DNA of 64,000 nt from Paraburkholderia domus (GCF_905220705.1 NZ_CAJNAT010000003.1:490419-554418); one strand, 5' to 3'. Counted from the first letter of the stretch, positions 9,070 to 19,699 are shown. The notes: a model not told the origin generated them from the letters alone. A program made the numbers and translations.

Positions 9070-10350
9070 TTAGCGCTGTTCGAACGCGACGTGGCCGGAC
9101 ACGATGGTCGCCTGCACGCGCGCCGGCAGTTCATAGCCGAGGAACGGCGTGTTGTGCCCCTGGCTCTTCAGTGCGCGCGGCTCGACGCGCCAATACGCGT
9201 TGCGGTCGAACACGCAGAGATCGGCGACGGCGCCCACGGCGATGCGGCCGGCCGCCTCCAGCTTCAGCACGTCGGCCGGCGCCGTGGTGATGCGGTTCAG
9301 CGCCTTTGCCAACGGCACGCCCACTTCGTCGGCCCATTTGACTGTTAGCGACAGGAACAGCTCCAGTCCCGTCGCGCCCGGCGTGGCTTCGGCAAACGGC
9401 AGAAGCTTTTCGTCGTCGTCGACCGGCGTGTGGTCGGAGCAGATCGCGTCGATCGTACCGTCGACGAGGCCCGCGCGGATCGCTTCGCGATCGCGCTGTT
9501 GGCGCAGCGGCGGATCGAGGCGAAATTGCGCGTCGAAGTAGCCGATGTCGAGGTCGATCAGATGCACATGATTCACGGTGACGTCGCACGACACCGGCAA
9601 GCCTTCCGCCTTGGCCGCGCGCATCAAATCGATACCCGCCGCCGACGACACATGCGACAGATGCACCCGCGCCCCCGTCACCCGGACCAGTTCGAAGATC
9701 GTATGCAACGCGATCGTCTCAGCCGACACCGGCACGCCCGACAGCCCAAGCCGCGACGCCAGCGCACCACTCGCGGCCACGCCACCCTTGCCAAGATACG
9801 CATCAACGGGACGCAGCCACACGGTGTAACCGTAGGTCCTTGCGTACTGCAACGCACGCATCAATATCTGCGTGTCGACCACCGGCACGTCGGCCTGCGA
9901 AAAGCCGATGCAGCCCGCTTCGGTCAGCTCGACCATCTCGGTGATAACCTGGCCTTTCAGACCGACGGTCAACGCGCCGAGCGGATATACATGCGCCTGG
10001 TTCAGATTGCGCGCGCGGAACTTGAGCATCTCGACGAGACCCGGTTCATCGAGCGTCGGATCGGTGTCCGGCGGACACACGAGACTCGTCACGCCGCCGG
10101 CGAGCGCCGCGGCCATTTCGGATTCGAGCGTCGCCTTGTGTTCGTAGCCCGGCTCGCGCAAGCGCGCGGACAGGTCGACGAGGCCCGGCACGATCGACAA
10201 ACCTTTGGCGTCGATCGTCTTCTCTGCGTGGAAATCAGCAGGCGCGTTGCCGATGGCAACGATCTTGCCCGCCGCGATAAAAATGTCCTGCTGTTGTTCG
10301 GTGCCAGCTGCCGGATCGATCAGCGTGCCGCCTTGAATATGAATCGTCAT
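9070..10350 (-). CDS. pyrC: dihydroorotase-like protein PyrC' (probably non-catalytic ATCase subunit)
   Basis: 426 residues from ATG 10350, 14 bases after pyrB. Overall it is a dihydroorotase: PGLVDLxxxLREPG near residue 55, then HLSHVSSAAG, DVTVNHVHLID and CSDHTPVDDDEK. The metal-binding HxH expected at residues 61 and 63 is replaced by Ser61 and Arg63 (DLSARLREPG). The same loss is known in the PyrC' proteins of Pseudomonas and related bacteria, which do not catalyse the dihydroorotase step but are needed for assembly of the aspartate transcarbamoylase complex with PyrB. An active dihydroorotase should therefore be encoded elsewhere. Position next to pyrB fits this structural role. Confidence 0.9.
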   Translation of the reverse strand: MTIHIQGGTLIDPAAGTEQQQDIFIAAGKIVAIGNAPADFHAEKTIDAKGLSIVPGLVDLSARLREPGYEHKATLESEMAAALAGGVTSLVCPPDTDPTLDEPGLVEMLKFRARNLNQAHVYPLGALTVGLKGQVITEMVELTEAGCIGFSQADVPVVDTQILMRALQYARTYGYTVWLRPVDAYLGKGGVAASGALASRLGLSGVPVSAETIALHTIFELVRVTGARVHLSHVSSAAGIDLMRAAKAEGLPVSCDVTVNHVHLIDLDIGYFDAQFRLDPPLRQQRDREAIRAGLVDGTIDAICSDHTPVDDDEKLLPFAEATPGATGLELFLSLTVKWADEVGVPLAKALNRITTAPADVLKLEAAGRIAVGAVADLCVFDRNAYWRVEPRALKSQGHNTPFLGYELPARVQATIVSGHVAFEQR

Positions 10351-10364
10351 GCGCTGCCTTGTGT

Positions 10365-11390
10365 TTAGTCGTGATTGCCCGCGACGATCCCCATCACCGC
10401 CATACGCACCGCGATGCCGAACGTGACCTGGTTCAGAATCACCGATTGCGGACCATCGGCCACCTGCGAATCGATTTCGACACCGCGATTCATCGGACCC
10501 GGGTGCATCACGATCGCATCGGGCTTGGCGAGCGCGAGGCGCTCCGGCGTCAAACCCCAGCTCTTGAAGTACTCCTGCGCCGACGGCAACAGCGCGCCGC
10601 TCATCCGCTCGTTTTGCAGACGCAGCATGATGATCACGTCGACGTCTTTCAGGCCTTCGTCGAGATTGTGGAACACGCGCACACCCATCTGCTCGAGACC
10701 GCCCGGCAACAGCGTGCGCGGACCGATCGCGCGCACTTCCGGCACGCCAAGCGTGGTCAGCGCATGAATGTCCGAACGCGCGACTCGCGAATGCAGAATG
10801 TCGCCGACGATCGCCACACGCAAATTCGTGAAATCCTTCTTGTAGTGGCGAATCGTGTACATGTCGAGCAGACCTTGGGTCGGGTGCGCGTGACGGCCGT
10901 CGCCGGCATTGATCACGTGCACGTGCGGCGCGCAGTGCTGGGCGATCAGGTACGGTGCGCCGCTCGATGCATGACGCACGACAAACATATCGGCGTGCAT
11001 CGCCGAGAGGTTGTTGATCGTGTCGAGCAGCGATTCACCCTTGCTCGTCGACGAAGCATTGATGTTCAGATTCAGCACGTCCGCCGACAAACGCGTCGCG
11101 GCGATCTCGAAGGTCGTGCGGGTGCGTGTCGAGTTCTCGAAGAACAGGTTGAACACCGACTTGCCGCGCAACAACGGCACCTTCTTCACTTCGCGATCGG
11201 TCACGCTGACGAACTGGTCGGCGGTATCGAGAATGTGATTGACGATCGCTTTCGGCAAACCCTCAATCGACAGCAGATGTTTAAGCTCGCCGTTTTTCGT
11301 GAGCTGCGGATTGCCCTTCAGGAAGCCATAACGGAAGCGCTCGGTGGCGCTGTCGGCTGAATCCCTGGGGGCCTGGGTGGCGGTGTTCAT
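10365..11390 (-). CDS. pyrB: aspartate carbamoyltransferase catalytic subunit
   Basis: 341 residues from ATG 11390 ([10 protein letters not shown]); an in-frame TTG eight codons earlier is less likely. It condenses carbamoyl phosphate with aspartate, the committed step of pyrimidine synthesis. Carbamoyl-phosphate-binding [26 protein letters not shown] and C-terminal [12 protein letters not shown] are all intact. The N-terminal extension before the first conserved block (about 25 residues) matches the longer class of ATCases that pair with PyrC'. Flanked by pyrR upstream and pyrC' downstream on the same strand. Confidence 0.97.
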   Translation of the reverse strand: MNTATQAPRDSADSATERFRYGFLKGNPQLTKNGELKHLLSIEGLPKAIVNHILDTADQFVSVTDREVKKVPLLRGKSVFNLFFENSTRTRTTFEIAATRLSADVLNLNINASSTSKGESLLDTINNLSAMHADMFVVRHASSGAPYLIAQHCAPHVHVINAGDGRHAHPTQGLLDMYTIRHYKKDFTNLRVAIVGDILHSRVARSDIHALTTLGVPEVRAIGPRTLLPGGLEQMGVRVFHNLDEGLKDVDVIIMLRLQNERMSGALLPSAQEYFKSWGLTPERLALAKPDAIVMHPGPMNRGVEIDSQVADGPQSVILNQVTFGIAVRMAVMGIVAGNHD

Positions 11391-11439
11391 GGTGTACCTG
11401 CTCTTATTGCTCAATGCGGCTCAATGCGCAAAGCCGCGT

Positions 11440-11970
11440 TCAATCGACGCGCGCTTCGGTGTGAAAAGTGAAACGCTGATTGCCGTCGACGGCGCTCGCT
11501 TCGCGAGCCAGCACGAGCGTCGCCTCGGCGGCCACTTGCACGACGCCGCCGACAAAACGGGCGGCCACCGGCAACTCGCGCCCACCGCGATCGGCGAGCA
11601 CCGCGAGTTCGACCGATGCCGGCCGGCCGTAGTCGTACAGCTCATTCAACGCAGCGCGAATCGTGCGGCCGGTGTACAGCACATCGTCCACCAGCACGAT
11701 AGGACGCTTGTCCACGGAAAACGGCAGCGAGGTCGGGCTCGCCTGCGAGTGCAGGCCTTTTTTTGCGTAGTCGTCGCGATGCAGCGCAACGTTCACCACG
11801 CCGAAGCTCGGTGCCTTCAGATCGCGTGCAAGGCGCTCGGCAAGCCAAGCGCCGCCGCTGTAAATTCCGGCCAGCACGGGGCCATCGGCGGCGCTGAACG
11901 CGTCGCCATAAGTCGCACGAATCTGCTCGAGCACGGCGCGATAAAGCGCTTCGGCGTCAATGGAACTCAT
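11440..11970 (-). CDS. pyrR: bifunctional pyrimidine operon regulator / uracil phosphoribosyltransferase
   Basis: 176 residues from ATG 11970; the start lies inside the end of yqgF (14-base overlap). PyrR has a phosphoribosyltransferase fold. The PRPP-binding motif [18 protein letters not shown] and the flexible-loop region [12 protein letters not shown] are present. In Gram-positives it binds pyr mRNA to control attenuation; whether it regulates here is unknown, and I see no obvious anti-terminator/terminator pair in the 49-base gap to pyrB. Context with pyrB supports the name. Confidence 0.9.
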   Translation of the reverse strand: MSSIDAEALYRAVLEQIRATYGDAFSAADGPVLAGIYSGGAWLAERLARDLKAPSFGVVNVALHRDDYAKKGLHSQASPTSLPFSVDKRPIVLVDDVLYTGRTIRAALNELYDYGRPASVELAVLADRGGRELPVAARFVGGVVQVAAEATLVLAREASAVDGNQRFTFHTEARVD

Positions 11971-12397
11971 GATCGTCGGAAAGTCCGTCTAGATATTGCT
12001 GGAGGATGATGCTGGCGGCTTCGGCGTCGAGCATGTCGGCGCGGCCTTTGCCCGCGCGGATTTCCGCCTTCGCTTCGACAGACGAATAGCGCTCGTCGAT
12101 CCACGTCACCGGCAGATTGAAGCGGCCATTCAACTGATTACCGAAGCGCTTCGCGAGTTGGGTCATTTCGTGCGGCGTGCCGTCCGGATGCATCGGCAAG
12201 CCGACAACCAGTGCGTCCGGCTTCCATTCGGCGATCAGCTTGCCAACCGCCTCGAAGCGATATTCGCGGCTGCGGTTCTGCACGATTACGAGCGGCCGTG
12301 CGCTGCGGGTGAGCGAATTGCCCACCGCCACGCCGATCCGCTTTTCACCATAGTCGAACGCAAGCAGCGTCGCCTCACGTCCGGCCGGCGGACTCAT
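11957..12397 (-). CDS. ruvX: Holliday junction resolvase-like YqgF/RuvX
   Basis: 146 residues from ATG 12397, with an RNase H-like fold. Motifs seen: [16 protein letters not shown] (first acidic residue), [27 protein letters not shown], and a C-terminal [15 protein letters not shown] carrying the last Asp. The family is essential in many bacteria and acts in 16S rRNA 5' end maturation. It sits between yqgE and pyrR with a 10-base gap and a 14-base overlap respectively, a conserved beta-proteobacterial arrangement. Confidence 0.95.
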   Translation of the reverse strand: MSPPAGREATLLAFDYGEKRIGVAVGNSLTRSARPLVIVQNRSREYRFEAVGKLIAEWKPDALVVGLPMHPDGTPHEMTQLAKRFGNQLNGRFNLPVTWIDERYSSVEAKAEIRAGKGRADMLDAEAASIILQQYLDGLSDDHEFH

Positions 12398-12407
12398 GCG
12401 TCACCTG

Positions 12408-12986
12408 TCATGCGTGACCCGCTTCGCCCGACAGCATCGACAGCGAAATGCCGAGCAGCGCGAGCGCCGCTTCCAGACGCTCTTCGGCGGGCACGTCGAA
12501 AACGATTTTCGGGTCGGCTTCAACGGTGAGCCAGCCGTTCTTCGAAATCTCTTCTTCGAGCTGACCGGCGCCCCAGCCTGCGTGGCCGAGCGTGAGCAGG
12601 AAGCGCTCCGGACCGGTGCCGCTCGCGACGGCTTCGAGCACGTCTTTCGAGGTCGTCATCTCGAGCCCGCCCGGCACCGACATCGACGACGTGTAGGTAT
12701 TGCCGTCTTTCGGATCGTGCAGCACGAAGCCGCGCTCGGTTTGCACCGGGCCGCCGAAATACACGGGTACATGAAGAAGGGGTTCGATCTCGAGCTTGAG
12801 ATCGATGCGACTGAAGAGCGCTTCCAGGTCGATATCGGTCGGCCGGTTGATCACGAGGCCGAGCGCGCCGCGCTCACTGTGATCGCAAAGGTAGACCACC
12901 GTTCCTGAAAACGTGGGATCCGCCATGTTCGGCATGGCGATCAGGAACTGGTTGGTCAGATTGATGCGATCGGTACTCTTGGACAT
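12408..12986 (-). CDS. yqgE: YqgE/AlgH family protein
   Basis: 192 residues from ATG 12986. It begins MSKSTDRINLTNQFLIAMP and has the family blocks FSGTVVYLCDHSERGALGLVI, NRPTDIDLEALF, VYFGGPVQTERGFVLH and LTLGHAGWGAGQLEEEI. The biochemical function is not established; the name AlgH came from an alginate-regulation phenotype in Pseudomonas. First gene of the yqgE-yqgF-pyrR-pyrB-pyrC'-plsC run. The 260-base gap upstream (12987-13246) presumably holds the promoter, but no clear element was recognised. Confidence 0.94.
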   Translation of the reverse strand: MSKSTDRINLTNQFLIAMPNMADPTFSGTVVYLCDHSERGALGLVINRPTDIDLEALFSRIDLKLEIEPLLHVPVYFGGPVQTERGFVLHDPKDGNTYTSSMSVPGGLEMTTSKDVLEAVASGTGPERFLLTLGHAGWGAGQLEEEISKNGWLTVEADPKIVFDVPAEERLEAALALLGISLSMLSGEAGHA

Positions 12987-13246
12987 AGTTCGGATTTTAG
13001 CAAAGACGGTGCAGGATGGCGGGCTTTGAGCGCGGAACCGCGACGTGCGCGATGAAGTGCGCCGCGAGCCATCGACGGCGAATCAAGTTGCACTCTATCA
13101 CGCACGCAGGCCTTGTCCACGGTGCGGCTTGGCGGTGTTTTATGGCACGCATATCGCGTGCCTCCGGGCTCCATCATTGCTACTCGCTGCTTCCGGCTGA
13201 GGAAGCCTACCGGCGCACAGTACATGCAAGCCGATACCGCAGCAGA

Positions 13247-14656
13247 TCAGGCGCCGCCCTGTTCGATCGAACGCGTCAATGCGGCCAGCGCGGCGTTGCT
13301 CCTTGCCGGCGCGACGCCCGCAGCCACTTTGTGCAGCATCGCGCGCAACGCTTCGGCCGTGTGTTCGAGTGTGCTCGCCGCCGGTGCACCGACGACGACG
13401 TGGGAGCGCACCGCCGGCGTCGATACGCCGGCATGCGCGCGGCGACGCCACGCAAGCCCGAGCGCATCGGCAACCAGCGCGACGTGACCGAGGCCCAGCG
13501 CACATGCGGCGGCGCCGAGCCGGTAGGCGGCGTCGCCCGCCTGCAGCGCTTCGCTCGGATCTGCTTTCTCAGGCTGATCCGCCGCACGGGCATGCTCGGT
13601 CAGCGCGGAAATCGAGGCATCCGCGGATTGCAGGAAATCCTCATAGGCGTGCGCGTTGACCGTTAATACACCGAGCTCACGCGTCAGCGTACTGCGAGTC
13701 GCGCTGATCGCTTGCGCCTGCACGGCGCCAGCTTCCCAAAGCATTTCGGATGCCTGGGTGCCCGCGACGTGCCAATCGACCGTCAAACCATAGTCGTGCA
13801 GCACTTCGACCTGATCGGCGTCTTCCGCCGCGGCGCCGAACAGCGCGTAGTCGCGCCACAGCAGCGCCAGCGTCGCGCGCACCAGCGAACGCGGCGCGCG
13901 CTCGATGCCGCGCGCATGATCGGCCAGCGTCAGGTTGCAGCGCGCATAAAAACGCCGCGCATCGGCTTCTCCAGCGGCGCGGCCGCTGACGCGCAGCGCT
14001 TTGGCGCAAGCTTTGGCGAGGCGCCAGAAATCGTACGGGTCCGGGCCCGTGAGTTCGGTCAGGACGGCGTCCAGTTCGTCGAGCGCCGCGTTCGTGAACG
14101 CCAACGCGGCGCCACTGTTATCGGGCTGCGCGCGCAACACCGGCAGCAACGCGCGCTCGTAGCGCGCCCGCAAATGAGCCAGTTGATCCGCGGACTGGCC
14201 GTGCAGCGACACCGGCGGCACCGGGCGGGCGCTCAGCGCGAGGTCTTCGAAAGCGACGGTCGAACCGGGCGTGTGCTCCGACAAATGGGTACAGAGCGCG
14301 CGATAGTGATCGAACAGGGTGGGCGAGCAGGACAGCTCGCGCAGATTGTGGCGCTCGAGCGCCGCGCGGAAATCGCGCAGCGCCGTGCCGAACACGGGGC
14401 GTGCGCTATCGGTGTCGGCCGGATCGCCCTCGGCCAAAGGCGAAAGCCGCACCAGCGCGTCCGCGAAGCGCTGCGCGCTCAGCCAGCCGGCCTCGCGCAA
14501 TGCGTGCGACGCGCGCAGCAGCGCCGAGGTGCTCTCGCTGTGTTGTTCGAACGCCAGCAGCGCCTCGGCCAGCGCAAGCTCCGCGGGACGGACTGCGCCG
14601 CCGCGCGGATTCGGCAATGCGTCGAAAGAATCGGGTGCAGCGGATAGAAGAGTCAT
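13247..14656 (-). CDS. uncharacterised all-helical protein, possibly FimL/ChpA-N-terminus-like
   Basis: 469 residues from ATG 14656 (MTLLSAAPDSFDALPN). Ala/Leu-rich and apparently all-helical, with no catalytic motif I can name. Blocks such as DPYDFWRLAKACAKAL, ADARRFYARCNLTLADHARG and LVRATLALLWRDYALFGAA resemble the N-terminal non-phosphorylated Hpt-like region of ChpA/PilL and FimL of the type IV pilus chemosensory system. The gene lies between rubredoxin and yqgE, the slot occupied by pilG-pilI-pilJ-pilL in Ralstonia-type genomes, so it may be a leftover of that cluster. This assignment is from memory of gene order and weak motif resemblance; treat as hypothetical. Confidence 0.75.
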   Translation of the reverse strand: MTLLSAAPDSFDALPNPRGGAVRPAELALAEALLAFEQHSESTSALLRASHALREAGWLSAQRFADALVRLSPLAEGDPADTDSARPVFGTALRDFRAALERHNLRELSCSPTLFDHYRALCTHLSEHTPGSTVAFEDLALSARPVPPVSLHGQSADQLAHLRARYERALLPVLRAQPDNSGAALAFTNAALDELDAVLTELTGPDPYDFWRLAKACAKALRVSGRAAGEADARRFYARCNLTLADHARGIERAPRSLVRATLALLWRDYALFGAAAEDADQVEVLHDYGLTVDWHVAGTQASEMLWEAGAVQAQAISATRSTLTRELGVLTVNAHAYEDFLQSADASISALTEHARAADQPEKADPSEALQAGDAAYRLGAAACALGLGHVALVADALGLAWRRRAHAGVSTPAVRSHVVVGAPAASTLEHTAEALRAMLHKVAAGVAPARSNAALAALTRSIEQGGA

Positions 14657-14913
14657 GAGCAGGCGACAGGAAGCTGACGGGCCGCCGCTCGGCATCGCAC
14701 GCAGACTGATCGGCTAACGCGCGAACTGGCGACAGGACAATGACAGACTACCGCTGCGACACGGCGCAACCGGAGGACGTTCCGCGTCGACGCGTTGGGG
14801 CAGCGTTCCGGGCGCGGGAACCGCGTTCGATCCGGCGACGCCGTCTGCAAAACCCCGCGCCACAGGCACACGGCGTGGCACTCAGCTGGACACCGCCGTT
14901 TGCCCTTCGGACC

Positions 14914-15084
14914 TCAGATCTGGACCATCTCGAAGTCTTCCTTGCGCGCTCCGCATTCCGGGCAGGTCCAGTTAATGGGAACGTCCTCCCAGCGGGTGCC
15001 CGGCGCAATGCCTTCGTCCGGCAAACCGGCTTCTTCGTCGTAAATCCAGCCGCAAATCAGGCACATCCAGCTTTGATATTCCAT
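14914..15084 (-). CDS. rubA: rubredoxin
   Basis: 56 residues from ATG 15084. A mononuclear iron electron carrier: both CxxCG knuckles are present (MCLICGWIYDEE near residue 8 and WTCPECGARKEDFEMV near residue 40), with the usual aromatic residues between. A longer in-frame reading to 15288 runs into the adjacent insertion element and is not credible. The IS605-type element ends 74 bases upstream of this start, so its native promoter region has probably been displaced or replaced. The gap 14657-14913 before the next gene shows nothing recognisable. Confidence 0.96.
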   Translation of the reverse strand: MEYQSWMCLICGWIYDEEAGLPDEGIAPGTRWEDVPINWTCPECGARKEDFEMVQI

Positions 15085-15157
15085 TCTTGTGTCGCGTCGT
15101 AGAGTCCGTGGAAACGGGAGCCACGATGGTACCGTGTTGCCGCCCCAATGCCTAGCA

Positions 15158-15192
15158 TTGACATCCTCTCCGCCATAAACGACGGGGATTCC
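15158..15192 (-). repeat. IS605-type right end, imperfect hairpin
   Basis: Directly after the tnpB stop (15201) the minus strand reads through AATCCCCGTC, a short loop and GGCGGAGAGGATGTCAA. This is the familiar right end of IS200/IS605 elements: an imperfect hairpin ending in TCAA at 15161-15158. In active TnpB systems the omega RNA (reRNA) covers the tnpB 3' end and this right end, with the guide taken from the flank just past it (here about 15157-15138). The RNA itself is inferred, not seen. Confidence 0.65.
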
Positions 15193-15200
15193 TACGGCGC

Positions 15201-16418
15201 TCAGGCGGTTTCTACCTGAGTCGCTTCGGCGGGTTCCTGCTTCACGGAGCGGCCTGACTGCGCCGTCTCTCCACAGGCTAACAAGCACTGTCCGCGCTCT
15301 AAAACGTTGATCGCGCCGACCACGTCGGCGTGATTCTCATATCCACATGACATGCACGCAAACCGTGATTGCGTCTGGCGGTTGTCCTTTGACACATGGT
15401 TGCAGACGAGGCACGTCCGACTCGTGTTCTGCGGCGGCACGACGATGAGGTAGCCGCCATTCCACGCCAGCTTGTAATCCAGCTGGCGGCGAAACTCGAA
15501 CCATCCCTGATCGAGAATGGCCTTGTTCAGGCCAGACTTGGCCCGAACGTGTCTGCCCGGCCGTTCAGTGCTGCCCGCTGCCGTTCTGGACATGTTCCGA
15601 ACCTGCAGGTCCTCGACACAAACCATCGCGTGGTTTTGGCTGATCGTGGTCGTGGTCTTATGCAGGTAGTCGCGACGGGCGTTACCGATGCGGGCATGAA
15701 TGCGCTGGACGCGGGCTCTTGCTTTCTTCCAGTTTTTGCCAAACTTTGCCTTGCGGCTCATGGCCCGCTGGGCTTTACGAAGCCGTGCCTCGTACCGCCT
15801 GAAGCTGTTTAGCGGGGCGTAGAACGTGCCGTTGCTTAGGGTCGCGAATCGGGTGATGCCCATGTCGATGCCAACCATGCCGGCCGCCTGCGGCACAGGT
15901 TGGCCAACCTCGCGCTCGGTCTGGATTGACACAAACCACTTGCCGCATGACTGGCTGACGGTAACATTCTTCGCCGTGCCCAGCGCGTCCCGGCTATTGC
16001 GATAGCGTAGCCAGCCGAGTTTGGGCAGAAAAATGCGGCTATTCGCTTGGTCGATCCTGAATTGCTTCGCGTCGGGATAACGGAAGCTGTCTGACCGCCC
16101 CTTCTTCCTGAAGCGCGGGAAACCTGCGCGCTTGGCGAAGAAGTTCTTGTAGGCCCGCTCAAGGTCTTTTAAGGCGTGTTGCAATGGATGAGTCGGAGCG
16201 TCCTTGAGCCACGGCGTGCCAGCACCATTACGCCATGCCGTCAGTTGCTTCGCCATCTCGACATAGCTGATGAATTTTCTGCCTGCTTCGTAGTTCTCCT
16301 TTTGCAACATCAGCGCCTTGTTAAACACGAACCGGCATGAGCCCGCGAAGCCGCGCATATCACGCGCCTGCCCGGTAGTGGGCATGAGTTCATATTTGTA
16401 GGCCTGAAGTCGGATCAT
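15201..16418 (-). CDS. tnpB: TnpB, RNA-guided endonuclease of IS605-type element
   Basis: 405 residues from ATG 16418 (MIRLQAYKYELMP); a GTG two codons earlier is also possible. TnpB is the transposon-encoded RNA-guided nuclease related to Cas12. The complete RuvC triad is visible: Asp185 in VGIDMGITRFA, Glu269 in VCVEDLQVRNMSR and Asp365 in NHADVVGAINVL. The zinc finger has four cysteines (336, 339, 355, 358; CLVC and CMSC). The N-terminal HTH region with GFAGSCRFVFNKAL is normal. No stop or frameshift interrupts it, whereas the partner tnpA is ruined. It may thus still be active, or be kept for a host-linked role. Confidence 0.95.
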   Translation of the reverse strand: MIRLQAYKYELMPTTGQARDMRGFAGSCRFVFNKALMLQKENYEAGRKFISYVEMAKQLTAWRNGAGTPWLKDAPTHPLQHALKDLERAYKNFFAKRAGFPRFRKKGRSDSFRYPDAKQFRIDQANSRIFLPKLGWLRYRNSRDALGTAKNVTVSQSCGKWFVSIQTEREVGQPVPQAAGMVGIDMGITRFATLSNGTFYAPLNSFRRYEARLRKAQRAMSRKAKFGKNWKKARARVQRIHARIGNARRDYLHKTTTTISQNHAMVCVEDLQVRNMSRTAAGSTERPGRHVRAKSGLNKAILDQGWFEFRRQLDYKLAWNGGYLIVVPPQNTSRTCLVCNHVSKDNRQTQSRFACMSCGYENHADVVGAINVLERGQCLLACGETAQSGRSVKQEPAEATQVETA

Positions 16419-16452
16419 AGCCACGACTATATTACTGGTCTATAAATACTGA

Positions 16453-16635
16453 CAACGACCTTCGGCACGGCAGGCATTCAGTTTTGCGACGCGGTTGTAT
16501 TGGGTCTTCCTGACCAAGCACCAGCATGGCGCTTTCACCAATGAGATTCTTGATGACACGCGCAGCGTTTTGGCAACGTATGCGAGTTCGACGGTGAGGG
16601 CAAGCACGTGCACCTGTTGATCAAAAGGATAGGTG
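16453..16635 (+). pseudogene. tnpA: decayed tnpA (Y1 HUH transposase) remnant
   Basis: Reading the plus strand from 16453 gives RQAFSFATRLYWVFLTKHQH followed by GAFTNEILDDTRSVLAT, a clear match to the IS200/IS605 TnpA N-terminus (typically HLVWVTKYR...VFTxEILDDxR). The frame is then lost, and from 16581 another frame reads CEFDGEGKHVHLLIKR, the HUH motif block of the same protein. The segment between (normally about VCADFEAELV) is deleted, and everything after the HUH block, including the catalytic tyrosine helix, is missing. It is divergent from tnpB. It cannot encode an active transposase. Confidence 0.75.
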
Positions 16636-17001
16636 TCCGTTTTGGCGGGTCAACTTCAGGTTCCCGACCTACTTGTGCGGGTCGTAGCGACGGTGCGCAC
16701 ATTGTCGTCTAGCGCCAGTAGCAGACGCCGCCCTTACAGGGTTGGGGCCGGTTGCGAAGTCCGCACTATCATTACCGGGCCTGAATACGAAGATTTGGCG
16801 CGCACTGGATCAGGGGCCGTCAAACGTAGGACGCGACGACCTCGGACTATGCGGATCGCGTCAATCCGTATCATATTGCGACTCAATGGCGCCCTCGCCG
16901 CCGAAGAATAGGAAAAAACGCCTTCCCGACGGTTTAGGCCGCATAATTGAGCCGATTGCGCACCGTCTGCGCCTAAATACAGCTCCTTTTCGTAAATTTT
17001 C

Positions 17002-17862
17002 ATGCCCAGCGACACGCCTCCGATCGTCCTCACCTTCGGCCTTTCCGATCCCACCGGCGGCTCCGGCCTGCAAGCCGACCTGATGACCCTTGCCAGCATG
17101 GGCTGCCATGGCGTCTCCGTGCTCACGGGCTATACCGTGCGCGACTCGGCAAGCTGCGACGAAGTCACCGGGCTCGATCCTGAAGTGGTCGCGACCCAGG
17201 CCAGGATGCTCCTCGAAGACATGCCGATCGCCGCATTCAAGGTCGGCGCATGCACGCGCGCAGAAGTGGTGAGCGCCATTGCGGAGGTGGTCGCCGATTA
17301 CGACGACATCCCGCTGATTCTCGCCCCCGACTTCACGCTCGACGACGAACACGTGCTCGCCGCCGACGAACTGCGCGAAGCGATTGCCGACCTGCTGGCG
17401 CCGCAAACCACCTTGCTGGTCGCCGATTCGGCCACGCTGCTTGCCCTCGCCCAGCCGGATGGCGACGCCGAATCGCCGAGCCTCGACGCAGCGATTTCGC
17501 ATCTGCTGTCACAAGGCTGCGAATACATTCTGTCGACGGAAACCGGCACACATCGGCTCGTCAATACGCTGTTCAGCGAAGACGGCCAGTTGCGCCAGGA
17601 TATGTGGGACCGCGGCAGCCATCGGATCATGGGGATCACGGATACGCTCGGTGCCGCGATTGCCGCCTTGCTGGCCAATGGCCAGGAACCGGCGGAAGCC
17701 GTGCGCGAGGCGCAGGAGTATCTGTACCAGGCGGTGCGCAGTGCATTCCGCCCAGGAATGGGCGCGTATATGCCGGACCGCTTCTTCTGGGCCCGTAGCA
17801 GCGACGACGACACCCCACCCGCCGCCGGCAAGGACGTAGCGCCGGGCGAAGCACGGCATTGA
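17002..17862 (+). CDS. thiD: ThiD-like (phospho)methylpyrimidine kinase family protein, active-site motifs altered
   Basis: 286 residues from ATG 17002. The N-terminus LTFGLSDPTGGSGLQADLMT is a strong match to ThiD, the ribokinase-fold enzyme that phosphorylates HMP and HMP-P in thiamine synthesis. Two hallmark regions differ: the usual V-M-x-x-K-S-G segment reads APDFTLDDEHVLA, and the anion-hole motif GTGCTLSAA reads ITDTLGAAIAALL. Gene context (near rubredoxin in beta-proteobacteria) supports the traditional name, but catalytic ability as HMP-P kinase is doubtful. The 360 bases before it, after the tnpA remnant, show nothing clear beyond an AT-rich leader. A strong bidirectional terminator follows. 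Confidence 0.85.
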   Translation: MPSDTPPIVLTFGLSDPTGGSGLQADLMTLASMGCHGVSVLTGYTVRDSASCDEVTGLDPEVVATQARMLLEDMPIAAFKVGACTRAEVVSAIAEVVADYDDIPLILAPDFTLDDEHVLAADELREAIADLLAPQTTLLVADSATLLALAQPDGDAESPSLDAAISHLLSQGCEYILSTETGTHRLVNTLFSEDGQLRQDMWDRGSHRIMGITDTLGAAIAALLANGQEPAEAVREAQEYLYQAVRSAFRPGMGAYMPDRFFWARSSDDDTPPAAGKDVAPGEARH

Positions 17863-17949
17863 TTCGACACGAAGCGCCTGCGGCGTGAGCGGCAGGCGCC
17901 CAACAAGCGATTCCGCTTTGGCTTTGGCCTCGGCCAAACAACGCCCATA

Positions 17950-17977
17950 AAAAAACCCGCATTTCTGCGGGTTTTTT
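17950..17977. terminator. bidirectional intrinsic terminator between thiD and groEL
   Basis: A perfect 12-bp stem (six A, then CCCGCA, pairing with TGCGGG then six T) around a TTTC loop. It has a T-run on both strands, so it can end both the rightward thiD transcript and the leftward groESL transcript. Confidence 0.9.
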
Positions 17978-18055
17978 CTTTTAGGAAGCACGCCTCGCGG
18001 CGCACTGCCCCATGTGCTTCGAACTGGGCCTCTAACGGGAGAGGCCCAACCGAAA

Positions 18056-19699
<1,644 letters not shown>

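Larger units (their letters stand above)
15158..16640. mobile_element. IS605-type element, tnpB intact, tnpA decayed
   Basis: The segment contains a full tnpB on the minus strand, a right-end structure immediately after its stop, and remains of a divergently oriented tnpA. This is the layout of IS605-group elements (right end beside the tnpB 3' end). The right boundary is placed at 15158, where the minus strand reads TCAA, the tetranucleotide used as right-end cleavage site by IS608-like elements. The left boundary is not defined: the tnpA remnant is truncated and no left-end hairpin was recognised between 16640 and thiD. The element separates rubA from the thiD-like gene. Confidence 0.75.
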
